Origin: CAWIHS01 sp963836005 | GTDB lineage: Bacteria > Pseudomonadota > Gammaproteobacteria > GRL18 | NCBI GenBank assembly: GCA_963836005.1 | Contig: CAWIHS010000004.1 | Coordinates: 1 to 64,000 of the forward strand | Length of the DNA: 64,000 nt | Direction: 5' to 3' | In this document: piece by piece, positions 42,661-52,117 of the stretch | Position numbering within the stretch: position 1 is the stretch's first letter | How the letters are laid out: each line of letters opens with the position of its first letter | Translations under genes and position numbers: made by a program | Notes under the pieces: generated by a model | Seen by the model: the letters and a program-made list of their open reading frames with translations, nothing else | Told to the model about the DNA's origin: nothing | Database searches by the model: none

Positions 42661-42808
42661 CATGGTCAGTGTAAGTGTCCTGGGATCAAGAATGCAGGGA
42701 ACAACTGCCAGTAATCAATTAGCTGTGAGATTTTTTTCTCGCCTTCAATGATCTGTATAAACTGCGAGCGATAATATGTGAATACTGCTCAACCCATATC
42801 TGTTATTT

Positions 42809-43579
42809 ATGTGTGACCATAGCGCTTATGTATGGCTTCGTTTTTATGAGGAGCTCAACGATCATTTGCCGTCGGCACAGCAAAAGGTGAATTTCAGGCA
42901 TGGTTTTCATGGCAGGGTAACGGTTAAAGATCTGATTGAATCGATCGGCGTTCCGCATACAGAGATCGATTTGCTGCTGATCAATGGTGAATCAGTGGAT
43001 TTTCATTATCTGCTGCAGCAAGGGGATCGCATCAGTGTTTATCCAATGTTTGAACGGTTTGATATTGCAGCAGTTTCAAAAGTAAGACCTGAACCTTTAA
43101 GAGTTATGAAATTTGTTGTGGATGTACATCTGGGTAAACTGGCCAGGTATCTGCGTATGAGCGGGTTTGATACACTTTACAAGACAGATTATGCGGATGC
43201 CGAACTGGCAGCAATTTCAGCTACACAGCATCGAATACTTCTTACCCGGGATCGGGGGCTATTAAAACACCGTATCATAGATTACGGGCATTTTGTCAGG
43301 CACACGGAACCTTTTTCACAACTGCAGGAAATCATACAGCGGTTTGACTTATACCGGCTGATGAAACCTTTCAGCCGCTGTATTCGTTGTAATGGATCAG
43401 TCCAATCCGTAGCAAAGAGTGAAGTTCAGTCACTTCTTACACCCAGAACATCACTCTATTACCATGCTTTCTGGCAATGCCGACAATGTCATCAGATCTA
43501 CTGGAAAGGCAGCCATTACCAAAAAATGCAAAAAATGTTGTTAATAATCAGCCAGTCAGTCGATAATTTAATTGATTAA
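42809..43579 (+). CDS. Mut7-C ubiquitin-like/RNase domain protein
   Basis: 256 residues. Residues ~5-85 are a ThiS/ubiquitin-like beta-grasp domain (LINGESVDFHYLLQQGDRIS with VYPMFE). Residues ~95-250 are the Mut7-C (PIN-like) RNase domain: FVVDVHLGKLARYLRMSGFD with the catalytic Asp, ILLTRDRGLLKH, and a zinc ribbon with CIRCNG and CRQCHQIYW. This fusion is a known bacterial family of unknown biological role, likely an RNase. It follows the Nudix gene by 149 bp and may have its own promoter. Confidence 0.88.
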   Translation: MCDHSAYVWLRFYEELNDHLPSAQQKVNFRHGFHGRVTVKDLIESIGVPHTEIDLLLINGESVDFHYLLQQGDRISVYPMFERFDIAAVSKVRPEPLRVMKFVVDVHLGKLARYLRMSGFDTLYKTDYADAELAAISATQHRILLTRDRGLLKHRIIDYGHFVRHTEPFSQLQEIIQRFDLYRLMKPFSRCIRCNGSVQSVAKSEVQSLLTPRTSLYYHAFWQCRQCHQIYWKGSHYQKMQKMLLIISQSVDNLID

Positions 43580-43649
43580 CTAAAGAGTGTATTACTTGAA
43601 ACCAAGACACATTACTTTTTCCGATAATAAAAAGTAGGGGTGATATTTT

Positions 43650-44570
43650 TTAATAGCGTTTTGGCACGTAAAGTTCCTGCGGTAATACTTTACGTTCATA
43701 TTCAGGGTTAAATACGCGATCAGGCAATGTGATATTTACTCCGGGCACTTCCTTATATGCAATTTGATCCAGCAAATGCTGGATGCAGTTAAGCCGTGCG
43801 CGTTTTTTATCATTACCTTCTACGATGTGCCAGGGGGCTTCAGGAATATTGGTACGCGCGAAAGTATCCTCCTTGGCTTTAGTATAGGTTTCCCAGCGGA
43901 CCCGAGACTGAAGATCCATAGGGCTCAGTTTCCACTGCTTTAGAGGATCATGAATACGCATCAGAAAACGCAGCTGCTGTTCTTCGTCGGTGATGGAAAA
44001 CCAGTACTTAATGAGACGGATATCATTTCGCACCAGCATGCGTTCGAATTCGGGTACATCCTGAAAGAATTTTTCTACCTGTTCAGGTGTGGCGAACCCC
44101 ATGACCCGCTCCACACCCGAACGGTTGTACCAGGAACGATCAAACAGAACGATTTCTCCAGCTGACGGAAGATGCGGAACATAACGCTGAAAATACCATT
44201 GACCTTGTTCCTCTTCGCTGGGTTTGTTCAATGCCACGACGCGGCAGGTACGAGGGTTGAGCCGTTGTGTAATACGTTTAATAACCCCGCCTTTGCCGGC
44301 CGCATCCCGGCCCTCAAAAATGATCGCAATTTTTTCTCCAGTGTGTTCGACCCAGTCCTGCATTTTGATGAGTTCAGCCTGCAGTGTCAGTAAGGTCTTA
44401 AAATACTCCTTGCGTTCAAGTGTTGGCGGATGTTTTTTTTTGTAAATTCTGCGCAGTTCTATTGAAAGCGACGGCTCTGACATCTCCAGTTCATAGTCTT
44501 CGTCGAGAGTGTCTTCCAGTTCGGCTCTTAGCCAATCCATGTCTTCCAGGTTGTTATCATGACTGTCCAT
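43650..44570 (-). CDS. ppk2: Polyphosphate kinase 2 (PPK2)
   Basis: 306 residues, one complete PPK2 domain. PPK2 enzymes use polyphosphate to phosphorylate nucleotides. Walker A is FEGRDAAGKGGVIKRI, the lid region has LNPRTCRVVALNKP, Walker B is EIVLFDRSWYNRSGVE, and later RFLMRIHDPLKQWKLSPMD and ARTNIPEAPWHIVEGNDK. This set fits class I. The ATG at 44570 has GGAG eight bases upstream. Single gene, convergent with the Mut7-C gene. Confidence 0.95.
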   Translation of the reverse strand: MDSHDNNLEDMDWLRAELEDTLDEDYELEMSEPSLSIELRRIYKKKHPPTLERKEYFKTLLTLQAELIKMQDWVEHTGEKIAIIFEGRDAAGKGGVIKRITQRLNPRTCRVVALNKPSEEEQGQWYFQRYVPHLPSAGEIVLFDRSWYNRSGVERVMGFATPEQVEKFFQDVPEFERMLVRNDIRLIKYWFSITDEEQQLRFLMRIHDPLKQWKLSPMDLQSRVRWETYTKAKEDTFARTNIPEAPWHIVEGNDKKRARLNCIQHLLDQIAYKEVPGVNITLPDRVFNPEYERKVLPQELYVPKRY

Positions 44571-44714
44571 TCAGATACTCCATTCTTAACAATATTAAAA
44601 TATTTGCTTACTGGATTCATACCATACATTATTTTCACCACGAATTTCCATGACTATTTTATTGCCAGTCAAATTAAATTTTAAGATTTCAAAGTTCTTA
44701 TCTTTTATTTAAAT

Positions 44715-45050
44715 GTCACTATTCAGCGTAATTTTGAAAACGTCCTTGACATCAGGAATTTGCTCCAGAAGACGCCGTAAATACGTCCATGCAGGCTTGA
44801 ATGTGGCATCCATGCCACATACACTTCTTACATAAACACCTAATATCAATCACTTAGTGAAAATCTTAGTAATTTCTCAATAAGTCCGAGCAAGATACTC
44901 TCCCCCTGTCAGGGGGAGGGTTAGGGTGGGGGTTAAGTGCTTGATGATACAAGCAACCCCCATCCTGGCCTTCTCCCTCGAAGGGGGAAGGAACTTTAAC
45001 TGCACCGACTTATTGAGAAGTTACAAATCTTAAATACGCTGAATAGTTAC
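44715..45050. mobile_element. Composite family I MITE with nested family III element (copy H)
   Basis: 336 bp, ends GTCACTATTCAGCGTA and TACGCTGAATAGTTAC. The core is short: GAAGACGCCG, then one GTGGCAT..ATGCCAC hairpin, then the junction to the nested element. No outer target duplication is visible. The nested family III element and its 8-bp duplication sit at the same place as in copy C at 24.6 kb. Confidence 0.87.
44869..45024. mobile_element. Family III MITE nested in copy H
   Basis: 156 bp, same ends and length as the one at 24989-25144, and flanked by the same 8-bp duplication AAATCTTA (44861-44868 and 45025-45032). Differences between the two nested copies are few. Confidence 0.9.
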
Positions 45051-45358
45051 AAATCTCGTAGATTAAACAGCACTTCATTAATTTTTATATGCCAGGCTGG
45101 AATGCTCAAATAATCAATAGATATCCTCAATAGGCAATTCTGCGCAGCGCTTATATTGTCTCATCTGCAAAGTACCAGTGTGTTTTTTTAAGTCCGGTAG
45201 GGAGTGAGTGCAGCAAAGTGACAGACGCATGGACTAAATGTTAAGTTGTTTGTGAAATCTAAGGCAATTACAGGCTGTAAATGGCCTATGATTTGGAATC
45301 TAACTATATTTAGTTTAAAATGTGCTGTACTGTTCTTGTTTTACAGGAAAAGAGCTAA
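45051..45358. other. Intergenic region upstream of the UspA gene
   Basis: 308 bases without a gene. It must contain the promoter of the UspA-Na/Pi unit, but I see no convincing -35/-10 pair or Pho-box-like direct repeats. A strong ribosome site (AGGAAAAGAG) lies at its end. Confidence 0.4.
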
Positions 45359-45844
45359 ATGACTAGAAAAGCCAGAGATAAACCTATTCTTGTACCGGTA
45401 GATTTTTCAGTGCACTCTGAAAAAGCCTTATTGCTCGCGGCTGAAATGGCCGATCAATTTGACTCTCCAATGGTGATTTTGCATGTAATACATGATCCTG
45501 GCGAAGCTCCCGGTTATTACTCAGTCAAAGGAAGACACAAACAGTTAAAGCGTATGGAGGATGTTGCACATGAAATGTTAAATGATTTTCAAAACATCTT
45601 TATAAAAAAGCATCCTGATTTAAAAATGGTGAAAGAAGCAAAAAAGATATTGGTCAGCGGCTTACCCGTTAACAGAATTCTTGAAATAGCCAAAAAAATT
45701 CATGCCAAAATGATCGTTATGGGCAGTCAGGGACGAACAGGTCTGTCGCATATTCTATTAGGCTCAAAAGCGGAGCAGGTTGTACGTCTTTCACGAATTC
45801 CGGTTACTATAACAAAAGTCAATAAAAATAAACATGGATCCTAG
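45359..45844 (+). CDS. Universal stress protein (UspA family)
   Basis: 161 residues with the UspA fold: KPILVPVDFSVHSEKAL at the start and the ATP-binding GSQGRTGLSHILLGSKAEQV near the end, ending with the strand IPVTITKVN. ATP-binding members act as stress sensors. The ATG follows AGGAAAAGAG. It lies 3 bp before the Na/Pi cotransporter gene, so the two are probably translated from one mRNA and the protein may sense the energy state for the transporter. Confidence 0.92.
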   Translation: MTRKARDKPILVPVDFSVHSEKALLLAAEMADQFDSPMVILHVIHDPGEAPGYYSVKGRHKQLKRMEDVAHEMLNDFQNIFIKKHPDLKMVKEAKKILVSGLPVNRILEIAKKIHAKMIVMGSQGRTGLSHILLGSKAEQVVRLSRIPVTITKVNKNKHGS

Positions 45845-45847
45845 AGG

Positions 45848-47689
45848 ATGAATGTCTGTTACAATTCATTTGTGTCTCAAAACAAAGCATTGAGATTCCA
45901 GTTTATTGCTGCTGTGACTCTCTATACGGTCCTTTTATCTTCCTCCAAACCTGTGTTCGCAGACGCAGACATGTTAATTGCTGCTGATATTAACTGGTGG
46001 AATATGGCGATAATGTTATTTGGCGGCCTGTCGTTGTTTCTGTTTGGTATGGATCAAATGGCTGATGCGCTTAAAGTCGTTGCGGGTGACCGCATGAAAA
46101 ATATCCTGGCCAGGTTAACCACCAATCGTTTCATGGGAGCATTTACCGGTGCATTGGTAACTGCGGTCATTCAATCTTCTTCAGTAACAACAGTACTGGT
46201 GGTCGGATTTATCTCCGCTGGACTGATGTCAATGTCACAATCCATCGGCGTTATTATGGGCGCTAACATAGGCACCACGATTACTGCTCAGATTGTGGCT
46301 TTTAAAATTACTAAAGCTGCACTGCTCATGGTCGCCGTAGGCTTTAGTATGATGTCTGTTTCCAAACAGGAAAGATTAATACAGTATGGCAATATACTCA
46401 TGGGACTGGGGCTGATTTTCTTCGGTATGAGTGTGATGAGTAATGCCATGAGCCCATTACACCATTATCAGCCGTTTCTCCATCTTATGACGCAGATGGA
46501 AAGTCCTGTCATAGGCATTTTGACTGCAGCGGTCTTTACCGGTTTGATTCAATCATCATCTGCGACCACGGGTATTGTCATTGTCATGGCATCTCAGGGT
46601 TTTATTACCTTGTCTGCAGGTATCGCATTGGCATTTGGCGCAAATATAGGTACTTGCGTCACTGCTTTACTGGCGACCATAGGTAAAACACGTGAAGCGT
46701 TGCGGGCTGCAATGGTTCATGTTTTATTTAATGTGTTCGGTGTGCTGATATGGTTCGCATTTATTCCTGTTCTGGCTGAATTTGTAAGCGGATTTTCACC
46801 CAGTTATCCAGAGCTGCAGGGGATGGATCGGCTGGCCGCGGAAACACCCAGGCAGATCGCCAACGCACATACGGTATTTAATATTTCAAATACCCTGATT
46901 TTTATCGGTTTTGCCGGTGGGTTTGCCAGACTGGTCGAATGGATGATTCCTGATAAACATCTTGCTGAAGAAACTTTGGTCAAACCTGTATATCTGGATA
47001 AAGAACTTCTGCAGACACCTGCTCTGGCACTTGATCGGGTTAGACTGGAATTTCGTCATATGAGTCAACAGGTGACACAGATGCTTAAAGAAATCATATC
47101 GGCCATTATAAAGGGTAATCGTCTGGCGCTGAATAAAATTGCTCAAAGCGATGAAAAAGTCGATAGTCTATACGCTCAAATCATAGATTATCTTGGGCAT
47201 ATCAGTCAGCAAACATTAACCCGGCATCAGACCCAGGAATTATTAAGTCTCATGGATGCAGTGAATGATATGGAAAACATTGGTGATACCATTGAAACTG
47301 ATCTTGTGCATCTGGGCAAGCAGCGTCTGAATGCAAACCTTACCATAAGTGAGGAAACAGCAGCTGTATTGAACAAGCTGCATTATATGGCTATGAATAT
47401 GACTGAATTAGCCATTGATGCAGTGGCAGAAAATAATTATCTTACAGCTCAGAAAGTTATTAAAGTGCAGGAGAAATTTGATCAAACAGCAGCGTGGGCC
47501 AATAATCATCTGGCAGAACGTCTGGTTGTCCATGTTCCAAACCGCCTGGCATGTTACACCATTGAGATTGATATTATCGAGAAATTAAAACGTATAGCTT
47601 ACTTTTCAAAGCAAATATGCCTGTCCATACAGCCTCAGTCTGCTGAAGTATCATCAACTGATGAGCCGTTCGAGGTAAAAAATGAATAA
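45848..47689 (+). CDS. Na/Pi cotransporter family protein with PhoU-like C-terminus
   Basis: 613 residues. After a signal-like segment (to about residue 40), two inverted Na/Pi repeats carry the QSSS substrate motifs: AVIQSSSVTTVLVVGF and GLIQSSSATTGIVIVM; helices fill residues ~50-370. Residues ~400-600 form a helical PhoU-like domain (RVRLEFRHMSQQVTQML, NDMENIGDTIETDLV). Such proteins import phosphate with sodium in bacteria. It is downstream of UspA and upstream of a CorC/HlyC protein on the same strand. Confidence 0.92.
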   Translation: MNVCYNSFVSQNKALRFQFIAAVTLYTVLLSSSKPVFADADMLIAADINWWNMAIMLFGGLSLFLFGMDQMADALKVVAGDRMKNILARLTTNRFMGAFTGALVTAVIQSSSVTTVLVVGFISAGLMSMSQSIGVIMGANIGTTITAQIVAFKITKAALLMVAVGFSMMSVSKQERLIQYGNILMGLGLIFFGMSVMSNAMSPLHHYQPFLHLMTQMESPVIGILTAAVFTGLIQSSSATTGIVIVMASQGFITLSAGIALAFGANIGTCVTALLATIGKTREALRAAMVHVLFNVFGVLIWFAFIPVLAEFVSGFSPSYPELQGMDRLAAETPRQIANAHTVFNISNTLIFIGFAGGFARLVEWMIPDKHLAEETLVKPVYLDKELLQTPALALDRVRLEFRHMSQQVTQMLKEIISAIIKGNRLALNKIAQSDEKVDSLYAQIIDYLGHISQQTLTRHQTQELLSLMDAVNDMENIGDTIETDLVHLGKQRLNANLTISEETAAVLNKLHYMAMNMTELAIDAVAENNYLTAQKVIKVQEKFDQTAAWANNHLAERLVVHVPNRLACYTIEIDIIEKLKRIAYFSKQICLSIQPQSAEVSSTDEPFEVKNE

Positions 47690-47830
47690 GCAGCCTCACT
47701 ATGTATGGATGTGACGAACGTTAAACAGACAGCATGGCTGGTTTACCTGCTTTGGCGGCTAATCAGTAAATGCAGCCCTGATTTCACAATAAAGTGAAGC
47801 TCAGATTTTTTATTATTAAAATTACATATT

Positions 47831-49057
47831 ATGATCAATTTCCTGAGTTTAATGGTGTTACTGATTTTATCCGGTTTTTTTTCAGGCTCGGAGACGGCAT
47901 TGACATCTTTATCGATGGCCAGAGCCGAAGCATTACGTAAGGAAGGACGTCGGGGTGCAGAGACTCTTTTTCGGCTAAAACAGGACACCTCCCGAATGTT
48001 GATTACCATCTTAATCGGCAATAACGTGGTTAATATTGCTGCTTCTGCTTTAGCGACGGTCATCGCAACCGAAGCATTTGGCCATCTTGGCCCTGGCATA
48101 GCGGTAGGTTTATTAACTATTTTTATTCTGGTTTTTGGAGAAATTACACCCAAAAGCATAGCTGTCCATCATGCTGAACGTATATCACTGTTTGTTGCGC
48201 CAGTCATCTATGCCTTTATGCGTTTAATCTTTCCCCTGGTCTGGTTATTCCAGCTTTTTACGGATTGGTTAAAAAACCGCACGGGAACAACGACAGTGCC
48301 ATCAGTCACTGAAACAGAGCTGATTACTATGGTAGAACATGGTGAAAAGGAAGGTATCATAGAAACGGATGAGAGGGAGATGATTGAAAGGGTTTTTAAC
48401 TTTAACGATTTAAAAGCCGAGGATGTCATGACACCAAGACGACAGGTGTTTCGCCTCGATGGTCGACTAAGCATAGAACAGTTATTGCCAGAAGTATTAA
48501 AAAACGTTTATAGCCGAATCCCTTTGTACCTGAGTAACCAGGATGAAGTTAAAGGTTTACTGATGTTAAGGGATATTTTAGCCTGCGTTAGTTCCGGTCA
48601 GGCTCATAAACAGGCTATCGAGATTGCAAAAACTCCTCTATATACACCCGCTAATACACCTATCGATAAACTCATTATTAATCTAAGACAAAAAAAACGT
48701 TCTATGGCCATCGTTGTTGATGAACATGGCATCATGATTGGTGTGGTTGCTCTTGAGGACATCATTGAGGAACTGGTTGGTGAAATTTATGACGAAACAG
48801 ACCAGCTGCCAGAGGGTTTAATGAGTCTGGATGATAACCGGGTTCTGGTAAATGGTATGACAGAGCTGCGAGTGATTGAAGAGTATTTTGCGGTTGACCT
48901 TCCCGGTAAGCCTACAGACACTATTAATTTCTGGATACTGGGACATATTGAAAGGATAGCCGTTGAAGGGGATACTTTTGACTTTGATGGATTTCATATT
49001 CAGATTCAGGCTGCATCCTCGCGTAGAGTGCATCAGGTCATATTACAAAAGCAGTAA
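47831..49057 (+). CDS. CNNM/CBS/CorC family transporter (HlyC/CorC-like)
   Basis: 408 residues. The CNNM (DUF21) membrane domain spans ~1-180 with FFSGSETALTSLSMARAEAL and FGEITPKSIAVHHAER; a CBS pair (~200-320) has VMTPRRQVFRLD and IVVDEHGIMIGVVALEDIIEELVG; a CorC/HlyC domain ends the protein. Relatives export Mg or Co, or maintain membrane function. It lies between two Na/Pi genes on the same strand, consistent with coupled metal-phosphate balance (inference). Confidence 0.9.
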   Translation: MINFLSLMVLLILSGFFSGSETALTSLSMARAEALRKEGRRGAETLFRLKQDTSRMLITILIGNNVVNIAASALATVIATEAFGHLGPGIAVGLLTIFILVFGEITPKSIAVHHAERISLFVAPVIYAFMRLIFPLVWLFQLFTDWLKNRTGTTTVPSVTETELITMVEHGEKEGIIETDEREMIERVFNFNDLKAEDVMTPRRQVFRLDGRLSIEQLLPEVLKNVYSRIPLYLSNQDEVKGLLMLRDILACVSSGQAHKQAIEIAKTPLYTPANTPIDKLIINLRQKKRSMAIVVDEHGIMIGVVALEDIIEELVGEIYDETDQLPEGLMSLDDNRVLVNGMTELRVIEEYFAVDLPGKPTDTINFWILGHIERIAVEGDTFDFDGFHIQIQAASSRRVHQVILQKQ

Positions 49058-49207
49058 GCTGTTATTGTATATTTCAGAATCTGAGTAATTAGTGACTGGA
49101 AACTAAAAGTACAACTGCCACGAGTACTTTTTTAAATGTGTTGGCAAGCAACAAGTTCGATGCAAGACCTTTGATATTTTTGAAAACGTTATTAATTTGG
49201 AATTATT

Positions 49208-51010
49208 ATGCTAAGAAAAATTTTATTACCCGCTATTTTATTGATCCTGACTTATGGTTTCTGGATCAGTCCCGATTTCAAGGAAATCTCCGCAGGTGTT
49301 GCTGTTTTTCTGTTTGGGATGCTTTTCCTTGAAGAAGGATTCAAGGCTTTTACCGGAGGGATGCTGGAAAGACTGCTGCAAAAAACCACTGACAAATTAT
49401 GGAAAAGTCTCAGTTTTGGCGTCATATCAACTTCACTGATGCAATCCAGTTCACTGGTTTCTGTAATTACTATCTCATTTCTTAGCGCCGGCCTGATCAG
49501 TCTTGCTGCGGGTATCGGGATCGTTTTTGGTGCCAACCTGGGGACCACCACAGGTGCCTGGCTGATTGCCGGTTTTGGTCTTAAAGTAAAAATTTCTGCT
49601 TACGCAATGCCGATGCTGGTGTTTGGCATCATACTGGTCTTTCAAAAATCAAAGCATCTCAAAGGAATAGGTTATGTGCTCGCCGGACTGGGATTTCTAT
49701 TCCTCGGCATCCATCATATGAAAGAAGGTTTTGAAGCATTCAGAACAACTATCGATTTAAAAGCTTTTGCTGTTGAGGGCTATCCCGGACTGTTTTTATT
49801 TGCTTTACTGGGGGTTGCAGCAACGGTTATCATGCAGTCAAGCCATGCGACGCTGGTGATCATTATCACGGCTCTGGCAGCCCAGCAAATTACTTATGAA
49901 AATGGTCTGGCTTTGGCCATAGGAGCGAATATTGGTACGACTATTACGGCCATTATCGGTTCCTTGAGCTCTAATATTCAGGGTAAGAGGTTAGCGGCTG
50001 CGCATTTTGTATTTAATCTGGTTACGGCAATTGTTGCTATTACATTTATTTACCAGATCATGGCTGCAGTCAACGCTGTGTCAAGCGCCGTGGGTATTGC
50101 AGACGATGACTACACATTAAAACTGGCCGTGTTCCACACTATTTTTAATACCATTGGTATTGTGCTCATGATCCCTTTCATAAATTATCTGGTGAATTTT
50201 CTAACCCGAATAATGCCGGAAAAAGAAGTATCTGTAGCAACTCCGAAATACCTGAGTGAAGCCGCCGAAGAGATCCCTGATATCGCTATAGAAGCAGTGC
50301 GTAAGGAAACCCTGCACCTGTATGATAATGCCTTTGCCATAATTTCACATGGTTTAAGCCTGCACCGCCATGATATTGCTTCTGATAGAGACACGACTGA
50401 AATGGTTGAAGATACCGAGAAACCTATCCCCATTAACATTGATGATGAGTATGTTCGAAATGTAAAAGGACTCTACAGTAATATCGTGGACTTTATCAGC
50501 CGAGCTCAATCGCAGATGACGCCGGAACAGAGCAATGAATTATTTGAGTTGCGTACCGCTGGCAGAGATATTGTTGAAGCCATTAAGGATACCAAGCATT
50601 TACACAAAAATTTGTCAAAATATATTATTTCAGATAATCCTTACATTCGGGAAGAATATAACAAGATCCGCTTGCAGCTGTCGTCAGTGTTACGTTATCT
50701 GGAAAAAGCCAGAGAGGAAGATGACATTTTATCACTGGATAATGTTAAACTGGAAATAGAGTTAAATGATGCCATTGTAAATGGTATGCTGGAAAAACTC
50801 ATCCGTGAAAACAAGATCACGGCTGAAATGGCGACATCCCTGATGAATGATGTTTCTTACGCAGAAGATGTCACTAAAAACCTGATACAGATGGGCGAAA
50901 CATTGTTTGTAACAGGTGATCTGGATATGAAAGAAACAGAACGCAGTCTGGCTTTAGATGAAGATGAAGTCAGGGCAATTGCAGAATCCCAACAAGATGA
51001 TAAAAATTAG
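49208..51010 (+). CDS. Second Na/Pi cotransporter family protein with PhoU-like C-terminus
   Basis: 600 residues, with the same layout as the protein at 45.8 kb but clearly diverged. The two repeats have SLMQSSSLVSVITISF and VIMQSSHATLVIIITA, so the second motif is QSSH instead of QSSS, a change in the substrate-binding turn that may alter specificity. The C-terminal ~210 residues are PhoU-like helices (EYVRNVKGLYSNIVDFIS, VRAIAESQ). The gene starts at ATG 49208, and nine bases after its stop a small coiled-coil gene begins. Confidence 0.9.
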   Translation: MLRKILLPAILLILTYGFWISPDFKEISAGVAVFLFGMLFLEEGFKAFTGGMLERLLQKTTDKLWKSLSFGVISTSLMQSSSLVSVITISFLSAGLISLAAGIGIVFGANLGTTTGAWLIAGFGLKVKISAYAMPMLVFGIILVFQKSKHLKGIGYVLAGLGFLFLGIHHMKEGFEAFRTTIDLKAFAVEGYPGLFLFALLGVAATVIMQSSHATLVIIITALAAQQITYENGLALAIGANIGTTITAIIGSLSSNIQGKRLAAAHFVFNLVTAIVAITFIYQIMAAVNAVSSAVGIADDDYTLKLAVFHTIFNTIGIVLMIPFINYLVNFLTRIMPEKEVSVATPKYLSEAAEEIPDIAIEAVRKETLHLYDNAFAIISHGLSLHRHDIASDRDTTEMVEDTEKPIPINIDDEYVRNVKGLYSNIVDFISRAQSQMTPEQSNELFELRTAGRDIVEAIKDTKHLHKNLSKYIISDNPYIREEYNKIRLQLSSVLRYLEKAREEDDILSLDNVKLEIELNDAIVNGMLEKLIRENKITAEMATSLMNDVSYAEDVTKNLIQMGETLFVTGDLDMKETERSLALDEDEVRAIAESQQDDKN

Positions 51011-51019
51011 AGATATGAC

Positions 51020-51271
51020 ATGAATGCCAATAAACTGTTAAAAACAGTTAGCCGATTTCTATCGGCTAACAAAAAAAAGCAAAATGAACACACCAAATGT
51101 TTTAAGGAAGTTCTACACAAGCTGAAGAAAAAGGAAAGACAGCTGAAGAATGAACTTGAACATGAAAAGAACGAGAAAACCCGCAAACGGATCAAAAAAG
51201 ATTTGGAGGTTGTTTATGTGCAGCGAAGAAAAGGCATACAAGCACTTAAAAAATTAAAAAATGGCCAATAA
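51020..51271 (+). CDS. Small highly charged coiled-coil protein
   Basis: 83 residues, mostly Lys/Glu/Arg helix (LKKKERQLKNELEHEKNEKT). It starts 9 bases after the Na/Pi stop with a GAGA-type ribosome site and should be cotranscribed. Two mutually exclusive hairpins lie at codons 5-17. No family recognised; possibly an accessory or regulatory subunit, which is a guess. Confidence 0.65.
   Translation: MNANKLLKTVSRFLSANKKKQNEHTKCFKEVLHKLKKKERQLKNELEHEKNEKTRKRIKKDLEVVYVQRRKGIQALKKLKNGQ
51033..51070 (+). promoter_or_regulatory. Two overlapping alternative hairpins at the start of the coiled-coil gene
   Basis: AACTGTT (51033-51039) pairs with AACAGTT (51043-51049), and GTTAGCCGAT (51047-51056) pairs with ATCGGCTAAC (51061-51070). 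They share bases 51047-51049 so only one can form fully. The second is a perfect 10-bp stem, and on the minus strand it is followed by a T-rich run. Confidence 0.55.
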
Positions 51272-51542
51272 GATTTGTTTATAATCAATATTAATCTATA
51301 CTCAAAATAGTGTACTGATTCAAAGTGTTTGGTTTTTGTTCCAATATAGGATCCTCTCTAAAAAATATTAAAGTAAATAGTTACATAGTTTTTTACCTTT
51401 TATAATTACCCCAGGCATTTTGTGAGTTACTTTCAAAGTGTTGTGGGGGAGGGGAAGTGAAATATGAGTATTTGAGATTTAACTGCTGAACCACCACTTT
51501 TTTATCAGGCAAAAAGCATTCAAAATATGTATAAGCTGAGTT
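51272..51542. other. Intergenic region before the 51.5 kb element
   Basis: 271 bases without a convincing gene. It holds AT-rich sequence including TAGTTACATAG, a loose match to a family I end, and AAGCTGAGTT at 51533-51542, the left target duplication of the next element. Confidence 0.4.
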
Positions 51543-51695
51543 CATAGGTAGGTACTTAAGCAAAATCAGGTGCGGATAATCGAGTATTTGTTCCAGAAGA
51601 CGCCGTAAATACTTCCATGTAGGCTTTTTATAGCCGTCCATGGCTATAAAAACTTCTTCCACAAACACTCAATTATCCTTAAGTACCTACGTATG
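51543..51695. mobile_element. MITE-like element with IS4/IS231-type ends and family I core (copy G)
   Basis: 153 bp. The ends CATAGGTAGGTACTTAAG and CTTAAGTACCTACGTATG are inverted (17 of 18) and flanked by a perfect 10-bp duplication AAGCTGAGTT (51533-51542 and 51696-51705). Termini beginning CAT with 10-12 bp duplications fit IS4/IS231-like transposition. The interior nevertheless carries the family I GAAGACGCCGTAAATAC core and a TATAGCC..GGCTATA hairpin, as in copy F. Confidence 0.85.
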
Positions 51696-51727
51696 AAGCT
51701 GAGTTAGGTTACTAAAACATTTAATGA

Positions 51728-52117
51728 ATGACGATGATAGTTAAAAAGTTTGCCCATTTTTTGCTGCGTATTTTTGACCAGTATATTGAAATCAAAAATA
51801 TTTCTCAGAGTGATATAAGCGATGTGGATATGTTCGAGGTCTGGGATTATCTGGAAGAAAACCTTAAGCTACCTGTTCCTGTTTTAACCACTTATTCTAA
51901 ATGTTATTCTGCCTCATCAGATGCACAGCTTCAGTTGGCTGATTTGGCGAAAAAATACTACTCCGCGGTTGCTGTTATTGATGATAATATCGATGATCTG
52001 GAATTAGATAAAGTGGGTCAGGATTTTTATCTGCAGCATGTACCAATTAAATCATTTGTATCGAATGAAGAAGCTGTTGCCTGGCTTAAGGATTATGGTC
52101 CGGTAGAAAAGCTTTAA
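51728..52117 (+). CDS. Hypothetical protein, SpoIIAA/STAS-like
   Basis: 129 residues. The order of predicted elements, an acidic helix after ISDVDMFEVWDYL, a strand LPVPVLTTYSKCYSA, a helix, the strand YYSAVAVIDDN and a C-terminal strand-helix VPIKSFVSNEEAVAWL, resembles the SpoIIAA-like (STAS) fold whose ending is often AxAWL. No motif defines a function. The first of two close ATGs (51728 and 51734) is used. Confidence 0.6.
   Translation: MTMIVKKFAHFLLRIFDQYIEIKNISQSDISDVDMFEVWDYLEENLKLPVPVLTTYSKCYSASSDAQLQLADLAKKYYSAVAVIDDNIDDLELDKVGQDFYLQHVPIKSFVSNEEAVAWLKDYGPVEKL

Noticed and set aside
44172..44445. Plus-strand frames of about 73 codons over the PPK2 gene
   Set aside because: They overlap a clear PPK2 gene in antisense and have no recognisable domains or ribosome sites.
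51393..51668. 91-codon minus-strand frame over the 51.5 kb element
   Set aside because: Half of it is the mobile core; there is no ribosome site and no protein similarity.
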